DNA from: Enterococcus quebecensis
Lineage (GTDB): Bacteria; Bacillota; Bacilli; Lactobacillales; Enterococcaceae
Assembly (NCBI RefSeq): GCF_001730365.1
Contig: NZ_MIKB01000001.1
Coordinates: 248,001 to 312,000 of the forward strand
DNA length: 64,000 nucleotides
Reading direction: 5' to 3'
Of this stretch, positions 28,799-37,171 are shown piece after piece (within the stretch, counting starts at the first letter, position 1; each line of letters opens with the position of its first letter). The position numbers and the translations under genes are program-made. The notes below the pieces were generated by a model. The model saw nothing but the letters and a program-made list of their open reading frames with translations. It was not told the DNA's origin and did not search any database.

Positions 28799-29176
28799 AT
28801 GAGTTTAACTTACAGAATCAAAGAGTTGGCTGATAAGAAAAAAGTTACTTTTGCTGAGATCGAACGAAATGTTGGCATTTCCAATGGACAAATTCGTCGC
28901 TGGGATACTTCTTCTCCTAAAATAGAAAATATCCAAAAAGTAGCTGATTATTTTGATGTCTCTACTGACTATTTATTAGGACGTTCGAAAAGTTCTTCTA
29001 TTGAAGAAGCTGCTCTAGAAGATAATCTTTCTTCTCAAATTATGTTTCGAATGAATACAGATGGCTTATCAGAAGATGAAGTGGATGAATTGAAAGATGA
29101 AGTAGATCGTTTTCTTCGTTTTAGAAGATCTGAAATCGAACGTGAACGAGAATTAAAACAAGACGACAAGGCGTGA
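28799..29176 (+). CDS. XRE-family HTH repressor
   Basis: A 125-residue regulator. An N-terminal Cro/cI-type HTH covers residues 1-60 (FAEIERNVGISNGQIRRWDT, then VADYFDVSTDYLLGRS), and the C-terminal part is acidic and helical. The ATG at 28799 is preferred: AAAGG lies nine bases upstream. The TTG at 28790 sits directly on that site. It is coupled to the ImmA-like gene four bases downstream. The pair resembles ImmR/ImmA of ICEBs1, where protease cleavage of the repressor relieves repression. Confidence 0.88.
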   Translation: MSLTYRIKELADKKKVTFAEIERNVGISNGQIRRWDTSSPKIENIQKVADYFDVSTDYLLGRSKSSSIEEAALEDNLSSQIMFRMNTDGLSEDEVDELKDEVDRFLRFRRSEIERERELKQDDKA

Positions 29177-29180
29177 TTGG

Positions 29181-29858
29181 ATGACAGAGCAAATTGATGA
29201 ATATCTTAGTTTTTCAGACAAAATAAACGATTATATTTCGGCGATAATGGTCGCAAATAATATCGGTTATGAAAATTACGACTATTCATATCTTTGGGAT
29301 TTCGTAAAATCTAAGGGTGTCTCAATGCGCAGTTTCCCATTCGATGGCGTAGCAAGAGATCGTATTTCTGGTATGATCGTTAAAGACTCTTTAGAGACAA
29401 CAATTGGCTATAATCAAAATATGAACGAAAAAAGAAAAAACTTTACCATCAGTCATGAAATCACTCATTATTTGTTTCATATGACTGAAAATAACAGTAT
29501 CTTTACTGATACTGATCGCAGTTTGCACTATTCTTATAATGAAGAACTTCATGAGTTTCAAGCCAACATCGGTGCATCTGCAATTCTTATTCCAGATGTG
29601 GTTTTGTTCCGTTTCTTAAAAGAAGGATGGAATTTGTCTCAACTTTCCAATCATTTTAAAATATCGGAAAGTGCCCTTTATATTCGCTTGATTCATACGA
29701 TGCAGGCTAATTTTGGTGTTTCTTATATCGCAGCGAAAACCAATGCGGATGCTATTCGGTATAAATTTGCGGGAAAAGGACAGCACTCTGCGGTTGAACT
29801 TGGAACAAATCTTGAAGCACGACTATATAGGACGAATCGCTTTATTGAAGCATTGTGA
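29181..29858 (+). CDS. ImmA/IrrE-family metalloprotease
   Basis: A 225-residue cytoplasmic zinc protease-like protein. The HEITHYLFH motif near residue 92 gives the HExxH zinc site, and the downstream EFQANIGASAILIP helix supplies the third ligand (Glu) and the family pattern. ImmA proteins cleave the HTH repressor encoded next to them in response to a signal. It starts four bases after the xre stop and ends before a strong terminator. Confidence 0.9.
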   Translation: MTEQIDEYLSFSDKINDYISAIMVANNIGYENYDYSYLWDFVKSKGVSMRSFPFDGVARDRISGMIVKDSLETTIGYNQNMNEKRKNFTISHEITHYLFHMTENNSIFTDTDRSLHYSYNEELHEFQANIGASAILIPDVVLFRFLKEGWNLSQLSNHFKISESALYIRLIHTMQANFGVSYIAAKTNADAIRYKFAGKGQHSAVELGTNLEARLYRTNRFIEAL

Positions 29859-29879
29859 TCAATAATAGGCAAAGAAATA

Positions 29880-29932
29880 AGAGAGTAGGAGGATAATCAG
29901 ATTTTTTTCTGATTACTCCCCTACTCTCTTTT
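29880..29932 (+). terminator. Terminator of the xre-immA operon
   Basis: AGAGAGTAG followed by GGATAATCAG (29880-29900) pairs with CTGATTACTCC plus CTACTCTCT (29909-29929) around a T-rich loop, and a T run follows. Confidence 0.85.
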
Positions 29933-29991
29933 CTATATAAAAATACTGACCATTGAAAAGCGGCGACTTGACTATCTTCTTGTTACCATCC

Positions 29992-30873
29992 TTACATATT
30001 CGTCATATTTGGAAAAGCCACTTCTAAATCTGAATAATTATAATAGGACTGTCCATTGAAGCTAACAAAAACAAAATATTCAACAGTTTTCAATGAAGCG
30101 AAACTACTAATTGGGTTACCAGATAAACAAAGACCTCCTATAAATCTCATCTTACCTATTGGTGATAAATCAGAAATATTATTTTGATCTAAAATAAAAT
30201 GATTGACTGCTTCAAGATTAGATAGATATTCTATAGAGTCAATCTGGTTATTAAATAAGTGTAAATCATCCGAAAACTTCAGATTTTTCAAACCCGAAAT
30301 ATCATTTATTTGATTATTATTTGCATACAACTGTAAATACTCTATTTTTTCTAATCCATTCAGATTTCGTAACTTATTATCTGAAACATCCAAAAAATAT
30401 AAATTTTTTAAATATTGCACTCCGCTTAACGAATACACTACTGGATATTTTTCAGGATTAGCCTCAACACTTTTTACCTCCTCTAGTTCCTTTTCTGTAA
30501 CGAAATCGTTTATTGATTTGTTCAAACCTTCCCCTACTGAGTATGCTATACTGGAGCTTTCAAAAATATCTATGATTTTTGCTGGAAAAACTCCATCAAA
30601 CGAGACTTTTTTGTACGCTAATCCTTGATTTTTAATCTCTTCTAAAGTAACTTTTCCTATGCCTTTTACTCTGATTAAATCATCCAATGAATCATAAGGT
30701 CTTTCTTCAATAATTCTCTGAGCGATTACTTTGCCTATTCCTTTTATCTTTTGTAACTCTTCGTAATTTGCTTCATTAATGTTTATTCCCCCACTAGCTT
30801 TTGCATCCTTTGGAATACCTGTGACAAAAAAAACTATTAACAAAATTACTAGCGTTGATTTTATTTTCCTCAT
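29992..30873 (-). CDS. Exported protein with ComEA-like HhH and leucine-rich repeats
   Basis: About 293 residues. A signal peptide (MRKIKSTLVILLIVFFVTGIPKDAKA) is followed by two helix-hairpin-helix motifs (LQKIKGIGKVIAQRI, LIRVKGIGKVTLEEI) of the ComEA type. The C-terminal half has about five internalin-like LRRs (LYFLDVSDNKLRNLNGL, LQLYANNNQINDISGL). HhH suggests extracellular DNA binding and the LRRs a protein contact. No LPxTG or lipobox is seen, so it is secreted or membrane-tethered. The ATG at 30873 has AAAGG nine bases upstream; ATG at 30882 sits on that site. Confidence 0.82.
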   Translation of the reverse strand: MRKIKSTLVILLIVFFVTGIPKDAKASGGININEANYEELQKIKGIGKVIAQRIIEERPYDSLDDLIRVKGIGKVTLEEIKNQGLAYKKVSFDGVFPAKIIDIFESSSIAYSVGEGLNKSINDFVTEKELEEVKSVEANPEKYPVVYSLSGVQYLKNLYFLDVSDNKLRNLNGLEKIEYLQLYANNNQINDISGLKNLKFSDDLHLFNNQIDSIEYLSNLEAVNHFILDQNNISDLSPIGKMRFIGGLCLSGNPISSFASLKTVEYFVFVSFNGQSYYNYSDLEVAFPNMTNM

Positions 30874-30900
30874 AAAAAACATCCTTTATTTTTACCATTA

Positions 30901-30929
30901 AGTATAATATAAACAACAACCTTGCACAA
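30901..30929 (-). promoter_or_regulatory. Promoter of the HhH-LRR gene
   Basis: Minus-strand TTGTGC (30929-30924), 17-base spacer, TATACT (30906-30901). Confidence 0.45.
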
Positions 30930-31348
30930 GACTTCTAAAAAGAGTTATTTTCATTTTCTAAACGCTATGACGAAACATCTTAAATGTATTTTGTTTTATG
31001 CAGAACTCGATATCCTTATTACGAATCATGGATTTAATGAAAATCTTACACATTCAAGCATTCTCTCTTTATAAATATATTTATTCCATTCTATTCAATA
31101 GATGTATTATTTATATTTACAGTTCCATCTACATTATCTACATTTGATAAAATAATAGATACCGCCAACTCCCTAATATATTTTTAATATTACTCATTCC
31201 ACATCATCTATATAAATTATTTCAACATTAAGAATATTTAAATCAAAATCACTAAGAAACCATAAATATCAATACCCAAACAAAAAAAACCAAGCTCTTT
31301 AAAGATTAATTTTAAATTAAAATTAAAGTCAATATAAATTAAAAAACA
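30930..31348. other. Very AT-rich intergenic stretch
   Basis: About 420 bases with strong A/T bias and long runs of A or T. No gene, RNA or repeat is supported. The composition differs from the housekeeping regions and fits acquired DNA. Confidence 0.45.
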
Positions 31349-31377
31349 TTTACAAATATACGAACATAATGTATTAT
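31349..31377 (+). promoter_or_regulatory. Promoter of the secreted-protein gene at 31408
   Basis: TTTACA (31349-31354), 17-base spacer, TATTAT (31372-31377). Each box matches five of six consensus bases, 31 bases before the chosen start codon. Confidence 0.6.
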
Positions 31378-31407
31378 ATAAATATCTAAATCGCGATGAG
31401 GAAAAAA

Positions 31408-31953
31408 ATGAGAGTTGGGAAAAAAATGAAGAAAAAAACATTACTTGCTAATTTATTGGTAGGACTATCTTTACTATTGTTCACCACACCTGCGTCTGCA
31501 GAAGAAACAGAACAAGTGATAAATTCAGAAAAAGAAGTTCCTTCAATTAACATTGACGGAGACTTGCAACACAGTGAATCCCCTGTTTATAGCAACGATG
31601 GGATATACTTAGGTAAGATTGTCATTGATGAAATTCCTTCATTACAATCGAGAGGATTAATCCACAGTGAAGTTGCGAAAAACAAAAACTATAATATACA
31701 TTTTATTGGCGTAACCGCTAATGTAGGATTCGGAATTACTGTAAAAAACAAAAATATCACTAGAGCTTATAATGCTTGGTCTAACGGATTAATCTGGGAT
31801 GTTAGCACGAATAAATTGACACGTACAAATAAAGAGACTCGATTACCTGGTAGAGCGAGCTTTGGCTTTAAAGGTTGGGGATTTAACACAAGTTTCAGGC
31901 TCAGAGCAGTAATAAGTGGAAATAATTTACAAACGCATCTTGACATACCTTAA
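31408..31953 (+). CDS. Secreted protein of unknown function
   Basis: About 181 residues. A basic N-terminus and hydrophobic core (MKKKTLLANLLVGLSLLLF) end in an ASA-type signal peptidase site before an acidic stretch. The mature part is soluble and rich in Gly, Asn and Lys; near residue 80 it has a predicted beta pattern (YNIHFIGVTANVGFGITVKNK). I do not recognise the family. ATG codons at 31396, 31408 and 31426 are in frame; 31408 is chosen for GAGG six bases upstream. It is followed 23 bases later by a small membrane protein, probably cotranscribed. Confidence 0.7.
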   Translation: MRVGKKMKKKTLLANLLVGLSLLLFTTPASAEETEQVINSEKEVPSINIDGDLQHSESPVYSNDGIYLGKIVIDEIPSLQSRGLIHSEVAKNKNYNIHFIGVTANVGFGITVKNKNITRAYNAWSNGLIWDVSTNKLTRTNKETRLPGRASFGFKGWGFNTSFRLRAVISGNNLQTHLDIP

Positions 31954-31976
31954 AAATCATGAGAGGAGCTCATAAC

Positions 31977-32162
31977 ATGCTTGGTTTAATTTTACTAACA
32001 TTAACTTTGCTAATGTTAGTGGAGTGTGTATTAATCTACTTTAACAAAAACAGTAATAATAAAAAAATACGCAAAATAGCTCTTATCCTCATCTGGATTA
32101 ACGGATTGTCTATTATTTGTTTTTTATTACCTGTCATAACGTTTGTAATTTTAAATAAGTAA
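31977..32162 (+). CDS. Small two-helix membrane protein
   Basis: A 61-residue hydrophobic protein with two membrane helices (MLGLILLTLTLLMLVECVLIYF and IALILIWINGLSIICFLLPV) joined by a short basic loop. It begins after an AGAGGAG site, which favours ATG 31977 over 31959. Its position directly after a secreted-protein gene suggests a partner or immunity role; this is inference only. Confidence 0.6.
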   Translation: MLGLILLTLTLLMLVECVLIYFNKNSNNKKIRKIALILIWINGLSIICFLLPVITFVILNK

Positions 32163-32272
32163 CTTGCTCCTTTACTTATAATCCTCATCACATTGAAGGG
32201 GGTTATTCTTTTAATTAAAAATCCTCTGCCAAAATAGTCTCGATCCATCCATCATCGAGACCAAAGGAACAA

Positions 32273-32302
32273 AAAAACCACCACGACCGTCGTCTGTGGT
32301 GG
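32273..32302 (-). terminator. Leftward terminator without an obvious gene
   Basis: CCACCAC pairs with GTGGTGG across an 11-base loop (32278-32302), and the minus strand continues in a seven-base T run (rc of 32271-32277). No minus-strand gene is evident to its right, so it may end a small RNA. An additional hairpin GTCTCGAT/ATCGAGAC lies at 32238-32261. Confidence 0.55.
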
Positions 32303-32658
32303 AAATGAAGGTTGTTATTTACTCTTGGTAGGAGTAAGTATGAAAAACCAATTCGGGATAATTGGCATGAAGATATACTAGCACTTTCACTTTAAATAAA
32401 AATGAATAGCTATTTTATATTTTATAAAAAAACTATGAGGAATTACTCATAGTATGACCTCTTAAGTTTCCTTTTCTTTTACATTCTATCAACCCTTATT
32501 AGTTCCAACATTTTTATGCCTGTGCTACACTTTTGTTAGTAACAAAAAAATGTTTCAATATAGCCAGCTTTGTGAATCAGCTTACTAAAACTTGTGAAAA
32601 AATGTCACTGTTTTAAATTAAACGGTTCATACAGCTTTAAACTTAGGGGGAATGTATT
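32303..32658. other. Spacer before the baeRF gene
   Basis: It contains the two leftward hairpins described separately and a 13-codon plus-strand frame at 32340 (MKNQFGIIGMKIY) that has a good GGTAGGAG site but no known relatives. TTGTGA and TAAATT with 16-base spacing near 32592-32619 may be the baeRF promoter. Confidence 0.35.
32424..32452 (-). terminator. Second leftward terminator-like hairpin
   Basis: ACTATGAG pairs with CTCATAGT across TAATTC on the minus strand, followed by seven T. Nothing annotated reads into it from the right. Confidence 0.5.
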
Positions 32659-33789
32659 ATGTTAGATCAAGAAAAAGACAATTTATCCGTTCTAATCTCT
32701 GACAAAGTTCAAGGTCCGTTTGTTACATTTATTTTAAACACTCATGTTGCTCATCAAGATGTCGAAAAAGATTCTTTAGCTTTAAAAAATTTCGCTAAAG
32801 ATGCTAAAAGCCGTTTTGAGAAAAAATACACCGATCTATCTTGGGTACCATTTCAAGAGAAAATTGATGCATTGCTTGCGGATGCCTCTTTTTGGCGAAA
32901 TGCAACCAAAAGTGTATCCATTATTATCAACGAAAAAGATATCTTTATTCACCGATTAAACGTTCCCGTTGATAATCAATACTACGTGGACGATCGACCT
33001 TATCTTTTAGGCATCATCAAAAATAATCAATTCAATTATCGTTATTATTTATTAGCATTAAATCGAGACTCCATGCAGTTATACTTAGTTGAAGACAATC
33101 GTGCTAAACCTGTCTCTCTTCCAGAAGATGCTCCAATTGATTTGGTTAGCGCTTTAGGAGATGAACTAACAGGCGGCGATGTAAATTACTCCATTCAAGG
33201 AGGTACTGGTTATAACGGTTCTTCAAAAGAAGGTGTTGCCTATCATGGTGTCAATACAAAAGATGAAGAAGTAAAAATCGACTGGACAAATTACTATCAA
33301 GCCGTTGACAATTATTTAAAAGATACATTTGTTAACTCCGATAAACTTCCTATTCGTTTGTATGCTTTACCAGAAAATCAAACATTATTTAAAAAGATAG
33401 CAAAGAATCCTTATTTAGATACATCGGTCTCTGTCTCACTTTCACCTGCACAAGTCTCTATCAAGGATATTGAAAAAGGTGTTAAAAAAATCAATGCTGA
33501 GCTTGAAACAGTTGAGACAACTGCGTATAACCAATTGTTAGATAAAAAGTTTGTTGATCAACTTGTTGATATTGTGCCGGCAACTGACGAAGGTCGTGTC
33601 TCTCATTTATTTATTTCTACAGCTAACTTCGTAAATGAAACAACAGAAATGTCTAATGAAGAATTTGACCGTAGAAAAGTCTTAAATAAAGTCACTGATA
33701 AAGTCTTAAAAACCGGTGGTAAGGTTTTTGTTTTAGACCAAAAAGCATCACCTGATGAAAAAACGCTATTAGCCATTCTTCGCTACTGA
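32659..33789 (+). CDS. baeRF-domain protein (bacterial archaeo-eukaryotic release factor family 7-like)
   Basis: A 376-residue soluble protein. The layout fits the bacterial relatives of archaeal/eukaryotic release factor aRF1/eRF1 and Pelota (baeRF families): an N-terminal mixed domain (FVTFILNTHVAHQDVEKDSL), the central PYLLGIIKNNQFNYRYYLLALNRDS stretch that precedes the core, and a C-terminal L7Ae/RF-like fold with HLFISTANFV and GGKVFVLDQ. Such proteins are predicted to act on stalled ribosomes or as stress hydrolases; direct evidence is scarce. TAGGGGGAA precedes the ATG. It is a single-gene unit with its own terminator. Confidence 0.72.
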   Translation: MLDQEKDNLSVLISDKVQGPFVTFILNTHVAHQDVEKDSLALKNFAKDAKSRFEKKYTDLSWVPFQEKIDALLADASFWRNATKSVSIIINEKDIFIHRLNVPVDNQYYVDDRPYLLGIIKNNQFNYRYYLLALNRDSMQLYLVEDNRAKPVSLPEDAPIDLVSALGDELTGGDVNYSIQGGTGYNGSSKEGVAYHGVNTKDEEVKIDWTNYYQAVDNYLKDTFVNSDKLPIRLYALPENQTLFKKIAKNPYLDTSVSVSLSPAQVSIKDIEKGVKKINAELETVETTAYNQLLDKKFVDQLVDIVPATDEGRVSHLFISTANFVNETTEMSNEEFDRRKVLNKVTDKVLKTGGKVFVLDQKASPDEKTLLAILRY

Positions 33790-33804
33790 TCAGATAAATG
33801 GACA

Positions 33805-33840
33805 AGAGCCACTTGACTATCTCAGTCAAGTGGCTCTTTA
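33805..33840 (+). terminator. Terminator of the baeRF gene
   Basis: AGAGCCACTTGACT (33805-33818) pairs perfectly with AGTCAAGTGGCTCT (33824-33837) around a five-base loop, then TTT. Confidence 0.85.
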
Positions 33841-33944
33841 ATTAAGTGAATTAAATATTTTTTTAGCTATAAACCATGTAAAAACTATCTATTAGTAAGG
33901 ATAACCTTATTCTCATCTAAACAATCTGAACCCTTCCTACTTTC

Positions 33945-33985
33945 AAATCTATGCAGCTCCCAGGCTGCGCCTTCGGAATAGATTT
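33945..33985. repeat. Isolated stem-loop element
   Basis: AAATCTAT (33945-33952) pairs with ATAGATTT (33978-33985), enclosing GCAGC/GCTGC (33953-33957 with 33964-33968). It is GC-rich within AT-rich surroundings, like a REP-type element. Only one copy is in the window. Confidence 0.4.
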
Positions 33986-34113
33986 CTACGACATAACTCT
34001 ATCATTACTTTCATATCTAATGCTTAATACTTCTATACTATAACAGAAATAAATTTTTTTTGACAATTAATCTTTATTTCTTAACAAATCTTTATTTTCT
34101 AAAGAGATATTAC

Positions 34114-34142
34114 TAGTCAAGAGTCTAGAAATATGCTATTAT
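34114..34142 (+). promoter_or_regulatory. Cold-shock gene promoter
   Basis: TAGTCA (34114-34119), 17-base spacer, TATTAT (34137-34142). The RNA would have a 5' leader of about 110 bases, typical of csp genes whose leaders respond to cold. Confidence 0.6.
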
Positions 34143-34257
34143 AAAAGAGTAGTTTTTGTTCGGTAATATATGTGTAGCTGTTTCAAATAAACATCTTCCA
34201 CATTTTCACCTTTCAAGTAATTGCAAATATGTGTATAACACAAGGAGGATTTTTATT

Positions 34258-34458
34258 ATGGAAACAGGTACAGTAAAATGGTTTAACTCAGACAAAGGTT
34301 TTGGATTTATCACTGCAGAAAACGGTAACGATGTATTCGTACATTTCTCAGCTATCCAAGGCGACGGATTCAAAACTTTAGAAGAAGGTCAAGCAGTGAC
34401 TTTCGACGTTGAAGAAGGCCAACGTGGTCCTCAAGCTACTAACGTTAACAAAGCGTAA
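34258..34458 (+). CDS. Cold-shock protein, CspA family
   Basis: A 66-residue single-stranded nucleic-acid-binding protein. The RNP1 motif KGFGFIT and RNP2 motif VFVHF are intact, and the start [10 protein letters not shown] is canonical. AAGGAGGA lies upstream of the ATG at 34258; the longer in-frame opening to 34156 is leader, not coding. It acts as an RNA chaperone. Confidence 0.96.
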   Translation: METGTVKWFNSDKGFGFITAENGNDVFVHFSAIQGDGFKTLEEGQAVTFDVEEGQRGPQATNVNKA

Positions 34459-34477
34459 TTAACCTTAGTAAATTCAA

Positions 34478-34507
34478 AACCTGACGAATATTCGTCAGGT
34501 TTTTTTA
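34478..34507 (+). terminator. Terminator of the csp gene
   Basis: AACCTGACGAA pairs with TTCGTCAGGTT, followed by a T run. Confidence 0.9.
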
Positions 34508-34518
34508 TATCTAAAAAA

Positions 34519-34729
34519 GAAGAGGATGAGACAAAAGTAAAAAGCTCTTTTGCCTCATCCTCTAAACCCAAATAAATAGTGTTGTAAAAACAGCTACTAC
34601 GCTTCGATCATACCAAACTCTAAATGATTTGAAGGCTTCAAAAATCCCTTCTTATTTCTGAGATATAAGTTGATGTTACTCAGTCCCTACTCGGTTCTCA
34701 GCGCTAAACGCTTTTGTCTCAACCTCTTC
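34519..34729. repeat. 211-bp MITE-like element with 19-bp terminal inverted repeats
   Basis: The left end GAAGAGGATGAGACAAAAG (34519-34537) and the right end CTTTTGTCTCAACCTCTTC (34711-34729) are inverted copies with one mismatch. A strong hairpin (GAGGATGAG...CTCATCCTC) lies just inside the left end. It encodes nothing. Related shorter pieces occur at 50448-50506 and 56205-56286, so this is a dispersed element. It sits between the convergent csp and icd genes. Confidence 0.65.
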
Positions 34730-34736
34730 TTTTAGC

Positions 34737-36011
34737 TTATTCTTTAATCAATCGTACTAGCTCATCAGCGAATCCAGAACAGCTTAATAAAGTTGCGTCT
34801 TCCATTTGATCTGCGAAATCTTTCGTCACAGTCTTGTTTCCTATCGCTTCTTCAATGCTTTTAGTGATTAATTGACTGACCTCTTTCCAACCTAAATAAT
34901 CAAACATCAGTGTACCTGATAGTAATAAGGAGGATGGATTCAGTTGATTCAATCCAGCAAACTCTGGAGCCGTTCCATGAGTTGCTTCAAAAATACCATG
35001 TCCTGTTTCCAAGTTTAAATTTGCTCCAGGTGCAATTCCAATCCCACCAACTTGAGCAGCGAGTGCATCCGAAATATAATCACCATTTAAGTTCAAAGTA
35101 GCAATCACATCATACTTTTCAGGATGAAGTAAAATATCTTGTAAAAAGATATCTGCGATTCTATCTTTGATGATTAGTTTTCCAGATTCCTCAGCCTCTC
35201 GCAAATGCCGATCAGCTTCAATCTTTCCAAATTCATTTTGGAGCTTCAAGTACTTTTCCCAAGTAAAAACTTTATCCCCAAATTCTTTTTCGGCCAAAGC
35301 GTATCCCCAGTTTTTAAATCCACCTTCTGTGAACTTCATTATATTTCCTTTGTGGACTAAGGTTACTGATTTACGGTTATTTTCTAAAGCATGTTCAATT
35401 GCTCCACGAACTAAACGTTCAGTTCCTTCTTGTGAAACAGGTTTAATACCGATTGCTGATGATTCTGGAAAACGGATTTTATTTACACCAAATTCAGTTT
35501 TTAAAAAAGCAATCAGTCTGTCAGCCTCTGAACTCTTAGCTGGAAATTCAATACCAGCATAAATATCTTCCGTATTTTCCCGAAAAATTATCATATCGGT
35601 CGCTTCTGGATTCTTTAGTGGTGACGGTACACCTTTGAAATAACGGACTGGACGATAACAAATGTATAAATCTAATTCTTGTCTCAAAGCGACATTCAGT
35701 GAACGAATACCGCCGCCAATCGGAGTCGTTAAAGGACCTTTGATCGCTACGAGATGCGTTTTTATGGTTTCCAATGTTTCACTCGGCAGCCAGTTGTCCG
35801 TTTTGTTAAAGGCTTTTTCCCCTGCTAATATTTCCTGCCAAACTACTTTTCGTTTCCCAGCGTATGCTGTTTCTACAGCTGTATCAAACACATTTTTAGC
35901 AGCTTGCCAAATCTCAGGCCCGATTCCGTCCCCTTCAATAAAAGGAATGATTGGAAAATCAGGAACTATTAGTTTTCCATTCTCAAAAACAACTTTCGCC
36001 CCATTTTTCAT
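34737..36011 (-). CDS. icd: Isocitrate dehydrogenase
   Basis: A 424-residue enzyme that oxidises isocitrate to 2-oxoglutarate and CO2. The substrate loop is seen in [31 protein letters not shown], and [11 protein letters not shown] and the metal-site NLNGDYISD follow. The cofactor region differs from NADP enzymes: E. coli has Lys344-Tyr345 after GTAP and Tyr391/Arg395 later, whereas this protein has Glu-Phe (GTAPEFAG) and Lys/Asp (TKDFADQM). NAD+ is therefore the likely cofactor. It overlaps gltA by four bases (ATGA) and ends the acnA-gltA-icd cluster. Confidence 0.93.
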   Translation of the reverse strand: MKNGAKVVFENGKLIVPDFPIIPFIEGDGIGPEIWQAAKNVFDTAVETAYAGKRKVVWQEILAGEKAFNKTDNWLPSETLETIKTHLVAIKGPLTTPIGGGIRSLNVALRQELDLYICYRPVRYFKGVPSPLKNPEATDMIIFRENTEDIYAGIEFPAKSSEADRLIAFLKTEFGVNKIRFPESSAIGIKPVSQEGTERLVRGAIEHALENNRKSVTLVHKGNIMKFTEGGFKNWGYALAEKEFGDKVFTWEKYLKLQNEFGKIEADRHLREAEESGKLIIKDRIADIFLQDILLHPEKYDVIATLNLNGDYISDALAAQVGGIGIAPGANLNLETGHGIFEATHGTAPEFAGLNQLNPSSLLLSGTLMFDYLGWKEVSQLITKSIEEAIGNKTVTKDFADQMEDATLLSCSGFADELVRLIKE

Positions 36012-37153
36012 GCTTCCATTCCTCCCGAATGCAGTGTCGTTTTTAATTCACTATATTTTACCTGTCTAGGACCAACATAATGAGAGCGAGGACGAATCAA
36101 ACAATCCTCTTTTTTCTGTTCATAAATATGCCCTAACCAGCCAGAAACCCGACTCATAGCAAAAATCAATGTGAATAAATCACTATCGATAGTCAAACAA
36201 TGGTACACTGTCGCTGAATAAAAATCGACATTAGGAATCAACCCTTTTGTCTTCTTTAAATAATGTTCAACTTGGCAAGATAAAAAATACCACTGTTCTT
36301 TTTCTGTGAGAGTTGTTAACTCTTTTGCTAATTTTTTCAGATGTTTTTTTCTCGGATCTTCTGTTTTATATACTCGATGACCAAAGCCCATGACCTTTTC
36401 TTTTCGATCTAGTTTTTGATTTAGATACTCTTCTACATTCAAATTGCCTGAATTGATTTCCATCAACATATCAAAAACACGTTCATTTGCTCCGCCATGC
36501 AGAGGTCCTTTTAAAGAACCGATTGCTCCAGTAATACATGAATAGACATCCGATAATGTGGATGCGCAAACTCTAGCTGTAAACGTACTGGCATTTAAAT
36601 CATGATCTGCATGAAGAACCAACGCTTGATTCATAGCGGCAACCTGTATTTCCTCTGCTTCTTTTCCTGTCAACATATAAAGGAAATTCGCTGCGATGGA
36701 TAGATCGCTGCGTGGTGGAATAGGGTCTAAGCCTTTTCTTAGCCGTGCATAGGCAGCAATGATTGTCGGCATTTTTGCTTGTAAAGCAATACTTTGTTGG
36801 TAAGTTGAACTATCGTCTGTCGCTTCAGCATTTGGATCAAAGACACCTAAAAGAGAAATCGTTGATCGCAACACACTCATCGGATGAAGATTCTGACGTG
36901 TTTGAATCTTTAAGCAAGTAACGATTGTGTCAGATATTGGCATTTGGGCAGCTAAATCTTGTTTAAACTTTTCCAACTCTTGATTGGTGGGTATTTTCAA
37001 ATACCATAGTAGATAAATCACCTCTTCAAACTGAACATTTTCAGCTACTAAATCATCAATATTGAATCCCGCAAACAACAATTGATTTTCTACGATTGAA
37101 CTAATTTTTGTTTCAGAAACAATAACACCTTCTAAGCCTTTATGAATCTCCAT
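36008..37153 (-). CDS. gltA: Citrate synthase
   Basis: A 381-residue type II-like citrate synthase of the short Gram-positive form (like CitZ). Catalytic residues are in [23 protein letters not shown] and [11 protein letters not shown]. It condenses acetyl-CoA and oxaloacetate. AGGAGG precedes the ATG, and the stop overlaps the icd start. It is separated from acnA by the tandem-repeat block. It makes the metabolite that the neighbouring citrate lyase operon degrades. Confidence 0.95.
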   Translation of the reverse strand: MEIHKGLEGVIVSETKISSIVENQLLFAGFNIDDLVAENVQFEEVIYLLWYLKIPTNQELEKFKQDLAAQMPISDTIVTCLKIQTRQNLHPMSVLRSTISLLGVFDPNAEATDDSSTYQQSIALQAKMPTIIAAYARLRKGLDPIPPRSDLSIAANFLYMLTGKEAEEIQVAAMNQALVLHADHDLNASTFTARVCASTLSDVYSCITGAIGSLKGPLHGGANERVFDMLMEINSGNLNVEEYLNQKLDRKEKVMGFGHRVYKTEDPRKKHLKKLAKELTTLTEKEQWYFLSCQVEHYLKKTKGLIPNVDFYSATVYHCLTIDSDLFTLIFAMSRVSGWLGHIYEQKKEDCLIRPRSHYVGPRQVKYSELKTTLHSGGMEA

Positions 37154-37171
37154 CCAAGTTCCTCCTTTAAA

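Noticed and set aside
27407-29858. Complete prophage
   Set aside because: Only regulator, protease, ArpU and holin genes are present; there are no integrase, replication, structural, endolysin or attachment-site sequences.
32036-32248. 70-codon minus-strand frame over the small membrane-protein gene
   Set aside because: It has no ribosome-binding site or family match and overlaps the better-supported plus-strand gene.
32238-32340. Fst/par-type or holin-like type I toxin-antitoxin locus
   Set aside because: Hairpins and a small frame with a good ribosome-binding site are present, but no hydrophobic toxin peptide of 25-35 residues and no convergent antisense promoter were found.
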